From positions 62,001 through 126,000 of the forward strand of contig QULQ01000007.1 in the NCBI GenBank assembly GCA_003490145.1: a DNA stretch of 64,000 nt, in the 5' to 3' direction. A program made the translations under genes and the position numbers. The DNA comes from Lachnospiraceae bacterium OM04-12BH (GTDB taxonomy: Bacteria; Bacillota; Clostridia; Lachnospirales; Lachnospiraceae). The notes under the pieces were generated by a model, which was not told the DNA's origin, ran no database searches, and saw only the letters and a list, made by a program, of their open reading frames with translations. Positions 1 through 7,931 of this stretch are shown here, piece by piece. The first letter of the stretch is position 1; every line of letters begins with the position of its first letter.

Positions 1-2
1 TA

Positions 3-725
3 AAGGAAGGAATCATTGTTACAACAGATAAAGAGGAGCTGCCGACAGATAAGGGGAATCTGATCTACCGGGCAGCAGAGCTTCTGACAGAGAAATATCA
101 GATTCAGGAAGGCATCAGGATCTCGCTGAAAAAGAACATCCCGATCGCAGCAGGCATGGCCGGGGGCAGCACGGATGCAGCAGCAGTTTTTCATGGAATG
201 AATACACTTTTTAATCTGCATATGGATGAGAAGACCATGCGGGAAGAGGGTGTAAAGATCGGAGCCGATGTTCCTTACTGTATCATGGGTGGGACAGCGC
301 TTTCAGAAGGAATCGGAGAGGTGCTGACTGCGCTGCCCGCACCACCAAAGGCAGTGCTCTGCATTGCCAAGCCGGACATCAATGTATCAACGAAATTTGT
401 TTATGAGAATCTTCATATAGAAACAGTGAAGGATCATCCTGATATTGACGGAATGGTACAGGCGATCCGGGAGGGGGATCTGAGGGGGATCACAGACCGG
501 ATGGCAAATGTCCTGGAAACGGTGACGGTAAAAGAATATCCCATTATCGAGGAGATCAAAAAAAAGATGCTGGAGAGCGGTGCAGAAAATGCACTGATGA
601 GCGGCAGTGGACCCACCGTATTCGGGGTATTTACAGAGGAAGCAGGAGCCAGTGAGGCGATGGAAAGGATCCGGAAGGAAAAACTGGCGCAGCAGGTATT
701 TGTGACAGAATTTGTAAATATGTGA
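3..725 (+). CDS. ispE: 4-diphosphocytidyl-2-C-methyl-D-erythritol kinase, N-terminus outside window
   Basis: The frame is open from base 3, so the gene enters from the left and its first part is missing; 240 residues are visible, against about 280-300 for the family. IspE is a GHMP kinase that phosphorylates CDP-methylerythritol in the MEP route to isoprenoids. The ATP-binding GHMP glycine loop is seen as PIAAGMAGGSTDAAA (bases 141-185), and the C-terminal GHMP motif as ALMSGSGPTVFGVF (bases 591-632). The next gene starts 47 bp downstream, consistent with co-transcription with the GntR regulator. Internal ATG 156 is not a start because the conserved loop begins upstream of it. Confidence 0.95.
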   Translation, partial: KEGIIVTTDKEELPTDKGNLIYRAAELLTEKYQIQEGIRISLKKNIPIAAGMAGGSTDAAAVFHGMNTLFNLHMDEKTMREEGVKIGADVPYCIMGGTALSEGIGEVLTALPAPPKAVLCIAKPDINVSTKFVYENLHIETVKDHPDIDGMVQAIREGDLRGITDRMANVLETVTVKEYPIIEEIKKKMLESGAENALMSGSGPTVFGVFTEEAGASEAMERIRKEKLAQQVFVTEFVNM

Positions 726-772
726 CCGGACGGTGAATCAAAAAGAAACTTAAAACAGAAGGAAGAGGGTAT

Positions 773-1456
773 ATGGAAGAGAAGGAATTTCAGATAGAAG
801 TGGATGATCTGTTACCGCTGCGGGATGTGGTATTCTACACCCTGCGAAGGGCGATCCTGACAGGACAGCTAAAGCCGGGAGAGCGGCTGATGGAGGTACA
901 TCTTGCAGAAAAGCTGGGGGTCAGCAGGACACCTATCCGTGAGGCAATCCGGAAGCTTGAGCTGGAAGGGCTTGTGACGATCATTCCAAGAAGAGGGGCA
1001 GAGGTTGCGGAAATCACGGAGAAAAGTCTGAATGATGTGCTGGAGGTGCGGCGTGCACTGGATGCGCTGGGAGCAGAGCTTGCCTGTGAAAGGATCACCG
1101 GGGAGGAGATCCGGAAGCTGAAAAAGGCCTGTGAAGATTTTGAAAAAGCGGCTGCCGGGAATGATGCGGATGCAATTGCAAAAGCGGATGTGGCTTTTCA
1201 TGATATTATTATCCGGGCGGCAGGAAATCAGAGACTGGAGCAGCTTGTCAATAATCTGGCAGAGCAGATGTACCGGTATCGTTTTGTCTATATCAAGGAA
1301 GAGGAGCAGAGGGGTGTACTTCTTGCAGAACACAGGGAAATCTGTGACAGCATTGCAGCAAGGGATGTGGTACGTGCCCGTAATGCAGCAAAGCAGCATA
1401 TCGATAATCAGCAGAAGGCTGTCATCCGGCAGATACGGCTTGAAAAAAGGAAATAA
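773..1456 (+). CDS. GntR-family transcriptional regulator, FCD (FadR-like) subfamily
   Basis: The 227-residue protein has an N-terminal winged helix (about residues 13-80; core VSRTPIREAIRKLELEGLV, typical of GntR) and an all-helical C-terminal FCD ligand domain (about 90-220). The FCD domain carries metal-type histidines in the usual places (AFHDII and AEHREI). Such proteins bind small carboxylates and release DNA at TNGTNNNACNA-type dyads. The effector cannot be read from the sequence. The start ATG 773 follows GGAAGAGGG. Two dyads just downstream (1462-1507) may be its operators. Confidence 0.9.
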   Translation: MEEKEFQIEVDDLLPLRDVVFYTLRRAILTGQLKPGERLMEVHLAEKLGVSRTPIREAIRKLELEGLVTIIPRRGAEVAEITEKSLNDVLEVRRALDALGAELACERITGEEIRKLKKACEDFEKAAAGNDADAIAKADVAFHDIIIRAAGNQRLEQLVNNLAEQMYRYRFVYIKEEEQRGVLLAEHREICDSIAARDVVRARNAAKQHIDNQQKAVIRQIRLEKRK

Positions 1457-1461
1457 TCGAG

Positions 1462-1507
1462 GTACAGTATAGCTGTACAAATTCAGGATATACTTCTCTG
1501 TATACAG
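1462..1507. promoter_or_regulatory. Pair of inverted repeats between gntR and the next gene
   Basis: GTACAG-TATAG-CTGTAC (1462-1478) is a perfect 6+6 dyad. A second dyad TATAC-TTCTCT-GTATA (1489-1504) contains at its right end the perfect palindrome CTGTATACAG (1498-1507). The GTATAC core resembles sites bound by FCD-type GntR proteins such as the one just upstream, so these may be operators for it. No uridine run follows, so a terminator is unlikely. Confidence 0.4.
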
Positions 1508-1534
1508 TGGAAAGGCGCTGTGGAAGGAGAAGCT

Positions 1535-1795
1535 TTGAAGAAAATTCTGGAATATGGCCTGTTGATCGCAGGCATGGCAGCTTATTTTGGATTTGTATAT
1601 CCGGAGCTGATCCTCCCGGAGGATGCGTATCTTCTGGTGGAGGAGGAAGGAGCGGAATATCAGATTCCCTATGAGGAAGCAAAGCAGCTTTTTCTGTGGG
1701 ATGAGGACGGGCAGGAGCAGCCAGTCCGAATAAAATGGCGGCTTGCGGAATATGTATATCAGGTAAAAGAAAAAATAGTGAATAAGAAGGATTAG
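1535..1795 (+). CDS. Small predicted membrane-anchored protein, unknown function
   Basis: I chose the TTG at 1535, which sits six bases after AAGGAGA (1524-1530), over the GTG at 1520, which lies upstream of that ribosome binding site. This gives 86 residues beginning MKKILEYGLLIAGMAAYFG. There is one hydrophobic helix (about residues 5-22), then a short acidic and mixed domain (PEDAYLLVEEEG ... EEAKQLFLWDEDG) ending in a lysine-rich tail. I do not recognise a family. It ends 4 bp before murI, so the two are probably co-transcribed. Confidence 0.6.
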   Translation: MKKILEYGLLIAGMAAYFGFVYPELILPEDAYLLVEEEGAEYQIPYEEAKQLFLWDEDGQEQPVRIKWRLAEYVYQVKEKIVNKKD

Positions 1796-1799
1796 AAGA

Positions 1800-2621
1800 A
1801 TGACAGATACTAATGCGCCCATAGGCGTATTTGATTCGGGAATCGGTGGCCTTACCGTTATGAAGGAGATCATGCATCAGATCCCGGATGAAAAAATCAT
1901 TTATTTCGGAGATACAGCAAGAGTACCCTATGGCAGCAAGTCAAGGGAGACTGTGACTAAGTTTTCCAGACAGATTGTGCATTTCCTGGAAAGCCAGCAC
2001 GTGAAGGCCATTGTGGTAGCGTGCAATACGGCAAGTGCTTATGCGCTGGATGAGCTGGAAAGGGAAACCGAGGTTCCAATCATCGGTGTTGTGAAGCCGG
2101 GAGCAAGGGTAGCCAGTGAGGTGACAAAAAATGGAAAGATCGGAGTGATCGCCACAGCGGCGACAATCTCCAGTGCGATCTATTCCAGTTACATAAAAAA
2201 GAAAAAGCCGGATGTGGAAGTGATCGAAAGAGCGTGTCCGTTATTTGTGCCACTGGTAGAGGAAGGACTCTGGCGGGATCCTGTTACAGATGAGATTGCA
2301 AGGCGTTATCTGGCAGAGCTTATTGATATTGATATCGATACCCTGGTACTTGGCTGTACCCACTATCCTCTGATCCGGGAAACGATCGGCAGGATCATGG
2401 GAGAAAGGGTGACACTTGTAAATCCTGCTTATGAGACCGCACGGGAGCTGAAGGAGCTGCTGCAGAGGGAGGAGCTGCTGCGTAAGGTGCGGCCGGCACT
2501 GGGGGATAACCAGTATCAGTTCTACGTCAGTGATGCCTCCGAAAAGTTCAAGCAGTTTGCCAATTCCATCATCAAGTATGGCATCCTTTCTGCCAAGACG
2601 CTGAATGTGGAAGGCTATTGA
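1800..2621 (+). CDS. murI: Glutamate racemase
   Basis: The 273-residue protein converts L-glutamate to D-glutamate for peptidoglycan. Conserved blocks are all present: GVFDSGIGGLTV near the N-terminus (residues 9-20, substrate Asp/Ser), the first catalytic cysteine in VVACNTASA (about residue 75) and the second in LGCTHYPL (about residue 186). Length is normal. The ATG at 1800 lies four bases after the upstream stop codon, with a purine-rich stretch AGAAGGA before it. The next gene begins 26 bp downstream, probably in the same operon. Confidence 0.96.
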   Translation: MTDTNAPIGVFDSGIGGLTVMKEIMHQIPDEKIIYFGDTARVPYGSKSRETVTKFSRQIVHFLESQHVKAIVVACNTASAYALDELERETEVPIIGVVKPGARVASEVTKNGKIGVIATAATISSAIYSSYIKKKKPDVEVIERACPLFVPLVEEGLWRDPVTDEIARRYLAELIDIDIDTLVLGCTHYPLIRETIGRIMGERVTLVNPAYETARELKELLQREELLRKVRPALGDNQYQFYVSDASEKFKQFANSIIKYGILSAKTLNVEGY

Positions 2622-2646
2622 AATATTTTATACGAGGAATTTTTAT

Positions 2647-3090
2647 ATGAAAAAAGAAGTTTTGCTGGCGCTCAAGGGGCTGCAGTTTGCAGCAGCTGAA
2701 GAGGATGCCAGGGCACTGGAAACCATTACACCGGCTGAGTATTATAAGAGAAATGACAGTCATTACATCATTTATGATGAGGTGATGGAGGATTTCTCAG
2801 AAACAGTTAAAAACACGATCAAGATAAAGGGCTCCCAGGTAGAGGTGACCAAAAAGGGGTTTATCAATGTCCATATGATTTTTGAACAGAACAAAAGGAA
2901 TATGACGCGATATGGCACACCTTACGGAGATATTCTGATCGGTATTGATACAGGGGATATCAGGATCATTGAAGATGAGGACAGTATCCATGTGGATGTG
3001 GATTACAGCCTGGAAGCCAACTATGAGCATATGGCAGACTGCAAGCTGGAAATGAATATCAGTCCAAGAGAAGAAATGCTGGAATTATAA
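2647..3090 (+). CDS. DUF1934 (YwiB-like) beta-barrel protein
   Basis: The ATG at 2647 is preceded by GAGGAA (2634-2639), whereas the upstream in-frame ATG at 2605 lies within the end of murI without a binding site. The 147-residue product fits the DUF1934 family of calycin-like proteins, which includes B. subtilis YwiB: a run of strand-forming segments (NTIKIKGSQVEVTKKGF, RYGTPYGDILIGIDTG, DSIHVDVDYSLEAN) ending in MNISPREEMLEL. Function is unknown. It forms the last gene before a convergent terminator. Confidence 0.75.
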   Translation: MKKEVLLALKGLQFAAAEEDARALETITPAEYYKRNDSHYIIYDEVMEDFSETVKNTIKIKGSQVEVTKKGFINVHMIFEQNKRNMTRYGTPYGDILIGIDTGDIRIIEDEDSIHVDVDYSLEANYEHMADCKLEMNISPREEMLEL

Positions 3091-3126
3091 AAGCTGCCGG
3101 TCAGAGGCAGACAAAAAATAGTAATA

Positions 3127-3160
3127 AAAAGCCTGATGCAGAGGAATGCACCAGGCTTTT
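3127..3160. terminator. Bidirectional rho-independent terminator
   Basis: AAAAAGCCTG ... CAGGCTTTT form a stem with a further TGCA/TGCA pairing inside, flanked by A on one side and T on the other. It lies between convergent genes ending at 3090 (+) and 3183 (-) and can serve both. Confidence 0.85.
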
Positions 3161-3182
3161 AAAGTGTGGTTAATTCATAAAA

Positions 3183-3659
3183 TTATTTAACAGGCTTGGC
3201 ACCGGCCTTTTCCTGTGCCTTCTCAACCATATTTTTGAAGAACCCCTTTTTCTTCTTCTCTACAACAGGCTGTTTTCCATGAAGTCCTTTTACCTCAGTG
3301 ATGTAGATACCGCTGACAACGGCCTTGACTTCCTTTTTGACAGGAATACTGTCAAAAATCTTCTCATCACTGACAAGAGAAAGGATCTGGGGACCAACCT
3401 TAGCCTTCACAATAGGAAGCTTGCTGCCCCGCATAAGCTTCGGTGTCTGGTCGATGACCGCCTGTGGAAGACCGGATTCTTTGATCTTCATCCGCTTTTT
3501 GTCGATGATCAGCATGGAGACAGTCTGTTTCATGGCGTTGATCTGCTGTTGTTGCTCTTCCTGCTTTTTCTGCGCCTTTTTTCCAAGGAAATATAAAACA
3601 ACCAGTGTAATGATCAATACTGCAAGTATAACTAATAAAACGATTTGCCAGGTACTCAC
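3183..3659 (-). CDS. Membrane-anchored cytoplasmic-tail protein of unknown function
   Basis: The 158-residue protein starts at a GTG (3659) seven bases after GAGGAGG. One N-terminal transmembrane helix (about residues 5-25, IVLLVILAVLIITLVVLYFLG) is followed by a charged helical stretch (KKAQKKQEEQQQQ), a small mixed alpha/beta region (about 60-130) and a lysine-rich tail (KKKKGFFKNMVEKAQEKAG). The central region has no motif I recognise. It is monocistronic with its own promoter and terminator. Confidence 0.6.
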   Translation of the reverse strand: MSTWQIVLLVILAVLIITLVVLYFLGKKAQKKQEEQQQQINAMKQTVSMLIIDKKRMKIKESGLPQAVIDQTPKLMRGSKLPIVKAKVGPQILSLVSDEKIFDSIPVKKEVKAVVSGIYITEVKGLHGKQPVVEKKKKGFFKNMVEKAQEKAGAKPVK

Positions 3660-3693
3660 GATAGTCCTCCTCTATTAAATAAAGTCAAAAAAT

Positions 3694-3722
3694 ATTGTAA
3701 CATCTAACAGAAAAATAGGCAA
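3694..3722 (-). promoter_or_regulatory. Sigma-A-type promoter for the 3183-3659 gene
   Basis: On the minus strand TTGCCT (3722-3717), a 17 bp spacer and TACAAT (3699-3694) lie about 35 bp upstream of the GTG start. Confidence 0.6.
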
Positions 3723-3872
3723 GACAAAAGCCGGTATTTTGCAGGTGATTTTACAGGCGGATTAAAAGGAACCATTTTCCGGCTAATTCTGAAATTTTTG
3801 TAAAACCTTTAAATAGAGGAAAAAATATGATATATTTGTAAGCACAGATAAGATCTGAAAATGGAGGAGTTT

Positions 3873-5015
3873 ATGAAAAGAAAATTAGTGGCAGCACTGC
3901 TTGTGGCAGTGACTGTATCCATGGCAGCCTGCGGCCAGAAAGCAGAAAATGCAGAGCAGGGCACAGAAGCAGAGGAAAGTACGGAAGCAGCAGATAGTAC
4001 AGATACAGATGGAAGCTATCTGAAGGATTATACAGCTTCTGATTATGTGACACTTGGGGAATATAAAGGACTTGAGATCAGCATGACCTCAGAGGAACCG
4101 GTAGTAACAGAGGAAGACGTCGACAGTTATATTGAGTATATCCGGCAGATGAATCCGGTATCCACACCTGTAGAGGGAAGGGCGGTGCAGTCCGGGGATA
4201 CTGTCAATATTGATTATGAAGGGAAGCTGGATGGCGTTGCCTTTGCAGGAGGAACTGCACAGGGTCAGGATCTGACGATCGGTTCCGGAAGCTTTATCGA
4301 CGGATTTGAGGATGGCTGTATTGGTATGGAGATCGGAGAAACAAGGGATGTAGAAGCTACCTTCCCGGATCCCTACCAGAACAATACAGAGCTTTCCGGA
4401 AAGACAGCCGTATTTACTGTTACAGTGAACAGCATCAGTGTACAGGAAGCAGCAGAGCTGAATGATGATTATGTGGCAGGTCTTGGAATTGACGGAGTAA
4501 ATACACTGGAAGAATATAAGGCATATGCGAAGGATATCCTGACAGAGCAGCAGGCACAGAGCTATAGCTCTGAGAAAGCAGATAAGGCATGCACAGCAGC
4601 AGAAGAAAACTGTGAATTTAAAGAGGTGCCACAGCCTATCGTAGACAGAATGAACAATACACTGACAGCCAATATCACAAGCTATGCTTCTGTATATGGT
4701 GTGGATATTGGAAGCTATGTGGCAGCTTACTATGGCGGTGATGCTGGTGATTATCAGGCAACCCTTCTGCTGCAGGCAGAGGATATGACAAAGAAATATC
4801 TGATGCTGCAGGCAATCGCTGACCAGGAGAACATTACTGTTTCAGAAGCAGAGGCAGAGGAGGAGCTGCAGGCAGATGCAGAGCTCTATGGACAGGCTGT
4901 AGAGGATTACAGGGAAATGATCGATGAAGAGGCATTCAGGGAGTATCTTCTGACCCAGAAGGTGCTGAACTTCCTTTCAGAGAATGCGGTAGTTACAGTG
5001 GAGCAGGCAGAATAA
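3873..5015 (+). CDS. Secreted FKBP-type peptidyl-prolyl isomerase lipoprotein (trigger-factor-like foldase)
   Basis: Start ATG 3873 is chosen because GGAGG (3864-3868) precedes it; the ATG at 3861 overlaps that site. The 380-residue product has a lipoprotein signal with lipobox VSMAAC (Cys20), an acidic linker, an FKBP domain (about residues 105-190; GDTVNIDYEGKLDG ... SFIDGFEDGCIGM) and a helical C-terminal region like the trigger factor chaperone domain. It probably assists folding of exported proteins at the membrane face, as PrsA does in other Firmicutes; the substrate is unknown. It ends 6 bp before an exported hydrolase gene, which fits that role. Confidence 0.85.
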   Translation: MKRKLVAALLVAVTVSMAACGQKAENAEQGTEAEESTEAADSTDTDGSYLKDYTASDYVTLGEYKGLEISMTSEEPVVTEEDVDSYIEYIRQMNPVSTPVEGRAVQSGDTVNIDYEGKLDGVAFAGGTAQGQDLTIGSGSFIDGFEDGCIGMEIGETRDVEATFPDPYQNNTELSGKTAVFTVTVNSISVQEAAELNDDYVAGLGIDGVNTLEEYKAYAKDILTEQQAQSYSSEKADKACTAAEENCEFKEVPQPIVDRMNNTLTANITSYASVYGVDIGSYVAAYYGGDAGDYQATLLLQAEDMTKKYLMLQAIADQENITVSEAEAEEELQADAELYGQAVEDYREMIDEEAFREYLLTQKVLNFLSENAVVTVEQAE

Positions 5016-5021
5016 AGGGAT

Positions 5022-6341
5022 ATGAGAAGAAAAAGAGGAATTCAGGTTGCAGCAGTTATAATGGGCGTTCTGTTGCTGGCAGCTGGTACAGTGCCGGTAC
5101 AGGCAAAGACTGTCTCTGAACTGGAGCAGGAAAAGCAGGAGCTGGAAAAAAAGAAGCAGGATGCCAAGGACAGACAGAATTCCGAACAGCAGAAGCTGGA
5201 CAGTGTAACAGGGACGATCGGTTCCATTCAGGGGAATGTGGATGCTGCTGCTGAAGAGGTGGAAGAAGTGGATGCTGCACTGGTAGAAACGATCGCCAGT
5301 GTAGAGATCATAGAGGAGGAGCTGAAGGAAAAGGAAGAGGTTCTTCAGAAAACCACAGCAGATTACGAAGCGGCTAAGGAAACGGAGCAGAAGCAGTATG
5401 ATGCCATGAAGCTGCGGATCCGCTTTATGTATGAAAAGGGTGACAGCACTTATTTACAGCTTCTCCTGGAAAGTCAGAATTTCGGGGATATGGTCAACAA
5501 GGCAGACTATGTGGAGCAGCTTTACAGCTATGACCGCAAAATGCTTGAGGAATATCAGAGAGTCAAGCAGGAGACCGAAGACCTGAAAAACCAGCTGGAG
5601 GATGAAAAGGCAGAGCTCCAGGCACAGCAGCATGAGCTGGAGGAAGAGCAGAAGAGTCTGACGATCATGCTGAACGAGAAGAAAAAAGCATATGATGATT
5701 ATGAGACCCAGCTTGCACAGGCGAAGCGGGAGGCCGCAGTTTATAAAGCCAATATCAAAAAGCAGTCTGATGAGATCAGGCAGCTTGAAAGCGCCTCAAG
5801 CCAGAAGGATTCTGAAATCCAGGCAGCAAAGAGGGCGGAGGAGGAAGCAAGGAAGGCACAGGAAGAGGCTCTCCGGAGACAAAGTGAAGAAGATGGAGCT
5901 TCTTATGGCAGCAGCTCTTCCGGGGAATCAGGAGGCAGTGCAGACAGCAGCTCATCAGGAAGCTCCAGGCAGTATGCGTCTCCGTCCAGCTTTTCCGGAA
6001 GTAAGGGACAGCAGCTCGCCAATTATGCGTGCCAGTTTATCGGGAACCCTTATGTTCCCGGAGGAACCAGCCTGACAGACGGGGCAGACTGTTCCGGATT
6101 TGTCTGGAGGGTGTATAAGGACTTTGGCTATTCTGTGCCAAGAACATCGTATTCCTTCAGAAGCTATGGCAGTGAGGTGAGTTATTCAGAGGCACAGCCT
6201 GGAGATGTGATCTGTTATGCCGGACATGTGGCACTTTATATTGGAAATGGGCAGATTGTGCATGCAAGCACACAGAGGACAGGTATTAAGATAACAAATG
6301 CAACTTATAAGGAGATGCTGACGATCCGCAGGATCGTATAG
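5022..6341 (+). CDS. Secreted NlpC/P60 peptidoglycan endopeptidase with N-terminal coiled coil
   Basis: The 439-residue protein has a signal peptide (residues 1-28, ending VQAK), a long coiled coil (about 30-275, rich in Glu/Lys/Gln, of the PcsB/CwlO type), a Ser/Gly-rich linker (about 288-328) and a C-terminal NlpC/P60 domain. The catalytic cysteine lies in GADCSGFVW and the histidine in GHVALYIGNG, with a later H in QIVHAST. It cleaves peptide stems of peptidoglycan; in relatives the coiled coil controls activity through contacts with division or elongation complexes. The binding site AAAGGG lies 4 bp before the start. Confidence 0.93.
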   Translation: MRRKRGIQVAAVIMGVLLLAAGTVPVQAKTVSELEQEKQELEKKKQDAKDRQNSEQQKLDSVTGTIGSIQGNVDAAAEEVEEVDAALVETIASVEIIEEELKEKEEVLQKTTADYEAAKETEQKQYDAMKLRIRFMYEKGDSTYLQLLLESQNFGDMVNKADYVEQLYSYDRKMLEEYQRVKQETEDLKNQLEDEKAELQAQQHELEEEQKSLTIMLNEKKKAYDDYETQLAQAKREAAVYKANIKKQSDEIRQLESASSQKDSEIQAAKRAEEEARKAQEEALRRQSEEDGASYGSSSSGESGGSADSSSSGSSRQYASPSSFSGSKGQQLANYACQFIGNPYVPGGTSLTDGADCSGFVWRVYKDFGYSVPRTSYSFRSYGSEVSYSEAQPGDVICYAGHVALYIGNGQIVHASTQRTGIKITNATYKEMLTIRRIV

Positions 6342-6374
6342 TGATAGAGAACAGCAGACTGACAGGAGAAATAT

Positions 6375-7853
6375 ATGGCAGATTTTGATGAAAAGGACAA
6401 GGATCAGAAGGATACGCTGACAGAAGATCAGAAGGAAAGCGATTATGAGGATGTCTGCTTTATCTGCAGGCGGCCGGAAAGCAAAGCGGGAAAGATGTTC
6501 AAGCTTCCCAATAATATTTGTGTATGTAATGACTGTATGCATAAGACCATGGATACTGTGAGCCAGTTTGATTATCAGGGTATGCTGGATCCTAATTTTA
6601 TGAACAGCCTGAATCAGGATATGAGTAAAAAGGGATTTCCCAATATCAGGTTCCTGAATATTGCAGACCTTCAGGGAGAGGGAGGTATCCCCAATAAGCA
6701 GAAGATCAAGAAAAAGAAAAAGAGCGAAGGGACGGAACCGGTTCTGGATATCAGGAACATTCCGCCTCCACACAGGATCAAGGCACAGCTAGATGATTAT
6801 GTGATTGGGCAGGAGCATGCTAAAAAGGTGATCTCCGTGGCTGTTTACAATCATTATAAGCGTGTGGCGACGGGAACCATGGATGATATTGAGATCGAGA
6901 AGTCAAATATGCTGATGATCGGACCTACAGGCTGTGGCAAGACCTATCTGGTAAAGACGCTGGCAAGGCTTCTGGATGTACCGCTCGCTATCACCGATGC
7001 AACATCCCTGACAGAGGCCGGCTATATCGGTGATGATATTGAAAGTGTGGTATCCAAGCTTCTTGCGGCAGCAGATAATGATGTGGAAAAGGCAGAACGT
7101 GGTATCATTTTTATTGATGAGATCGATAAGATCGCCAAGAAAAAGAATACAACAAGCAGAGACGTAAGCGGAGAAAGTGTGCAGCAGGGTATGCTCCGTC
7201 TGCTGGAGGGAGCAGAGGTGGAGGTGCCGGTTGGCGCAAACAGTAAAAATGCAATGGTGCCGCTGACAACGATCAATACACGTAATATCCTGTTTATCTG
7301 TGGCGGTGCATTCCCGGATCTTGAGGAGATCATCAAGCAGAGGCTGCGCAGGCAGACCTCCATTGGCTTTAATGCAGAGCTGAAGGATAAATATGATAAT
7401 GATACCGATATCTTAAGTAAGGTAACGATCGAGGATCTGAAGAAATTCGGTATGATCCCGGAATTTCTTGGAAGACTGCCGATTATTTATACACTGAAGG
7501 CACTGGATAAGGATATGATGGTGCGTATCCTTAAGGAACCAAAGAATGCGATCCTGAAGCAGTACCAAAAGCTGCTTGAGCTGGACGAGGTACAGCTTTG
7601 CTTTGATGATGGTGCACTGGAAGCGATAGCGGAAAAGGCTATGAAGAAGGATATAGGTGCCAGGGCACTGCGTGCTATTATTGAGGATTTTATGCTGGAT
7701 ATTATGTATGAGATCCCGAAGGATGATAATATCGGCAAGGTGACGATCACCAGAGAGTATATAGAAGGAGCCGGCGGGCCGGTCATTGATATCAGAAATT
7801 CGGCAGCGATCAGTGCAGATGGGCTGAAGGCAATTGAAGCGCAGGAAAAATAA
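6375..7853 (+). CDS. clpX: ClpX-type AAA+ protein unfoldase, long form
   Basis: At 492 residues it is longer than usual ClpX (about 410-430). Zinc-binding cysteines C28-x2-C31 and C51-x2-C54 form the N-terminal domain, followed by an unusually long charged linker (about 62-125, KKKKKSEGTEP). The AAA+ module has Walker A GPTGCGKT, pore loop GYIGDD (GYVG in most ClpX), Walker B IIFIDEIDK and arginine-finger region QRLRRQTSIGF. ClpX unfolds tagged proteins for ClpP. No clpP, tig or lon is adjacent here, so this may be a second copy or a separately placed ClpX; only the rest of the genome can tell. Confidence 0.85.
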   Translation: MADFDEKDKDQKDTLTEDQKESDYEDVCFICRRPESKAGKMFKLPNNICVCNDCMHKTMDTVSQFDYQGMLDPNFMNSLNQDMSKKGFPNIRFLNIADLQGEGGIPNKQKIKKKKKSEGTEPVLDIRNIPPPHRIKAQLDDYVIGQEHAKKVISVAVYNHYKRVATGTMDDIEIEKSNMLMIGPTGCGKTYLVKTLARLLDVPLAITDATSLTEAGYIGDDIESVVSKLLAAADNDVEKAERGIIFIDEIDKIAKKKNTTSRDVSGESVQQGMLRLLEGAEVEVPVGANSKNAMVPLTTINTRNILFICGGAFPDLEEIIKQRLRRQTSIGFNAELKDKYDNDTDILSKVTIEDLKKFGMIPEFLGRLPIIYTLKALDKDMMVRILKEPKNAILKQYQKLLELDEVQLCFDDGALEAIAEKAMKKDIGARALRAIIEDFMLDIMYEIPKDDNIGKVTITREYIEGAGGPVIDIRNSAAISADGLKAIEAQEK

Positions 7854-7931
7854 AGAGCAAAAACAGACTGTTTTCATATAATAGGAAGTAAAACAAAGAA
7901 GAGGCAGCAGACAGGGAAACGGCATGTCTCT

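Noticed and set aside
869..1873. 334-codon minus-strand frame across gntR and the start of murI
   Set aside because: It overlaps three convincing plus-strand genes and has no recognisable protein features.
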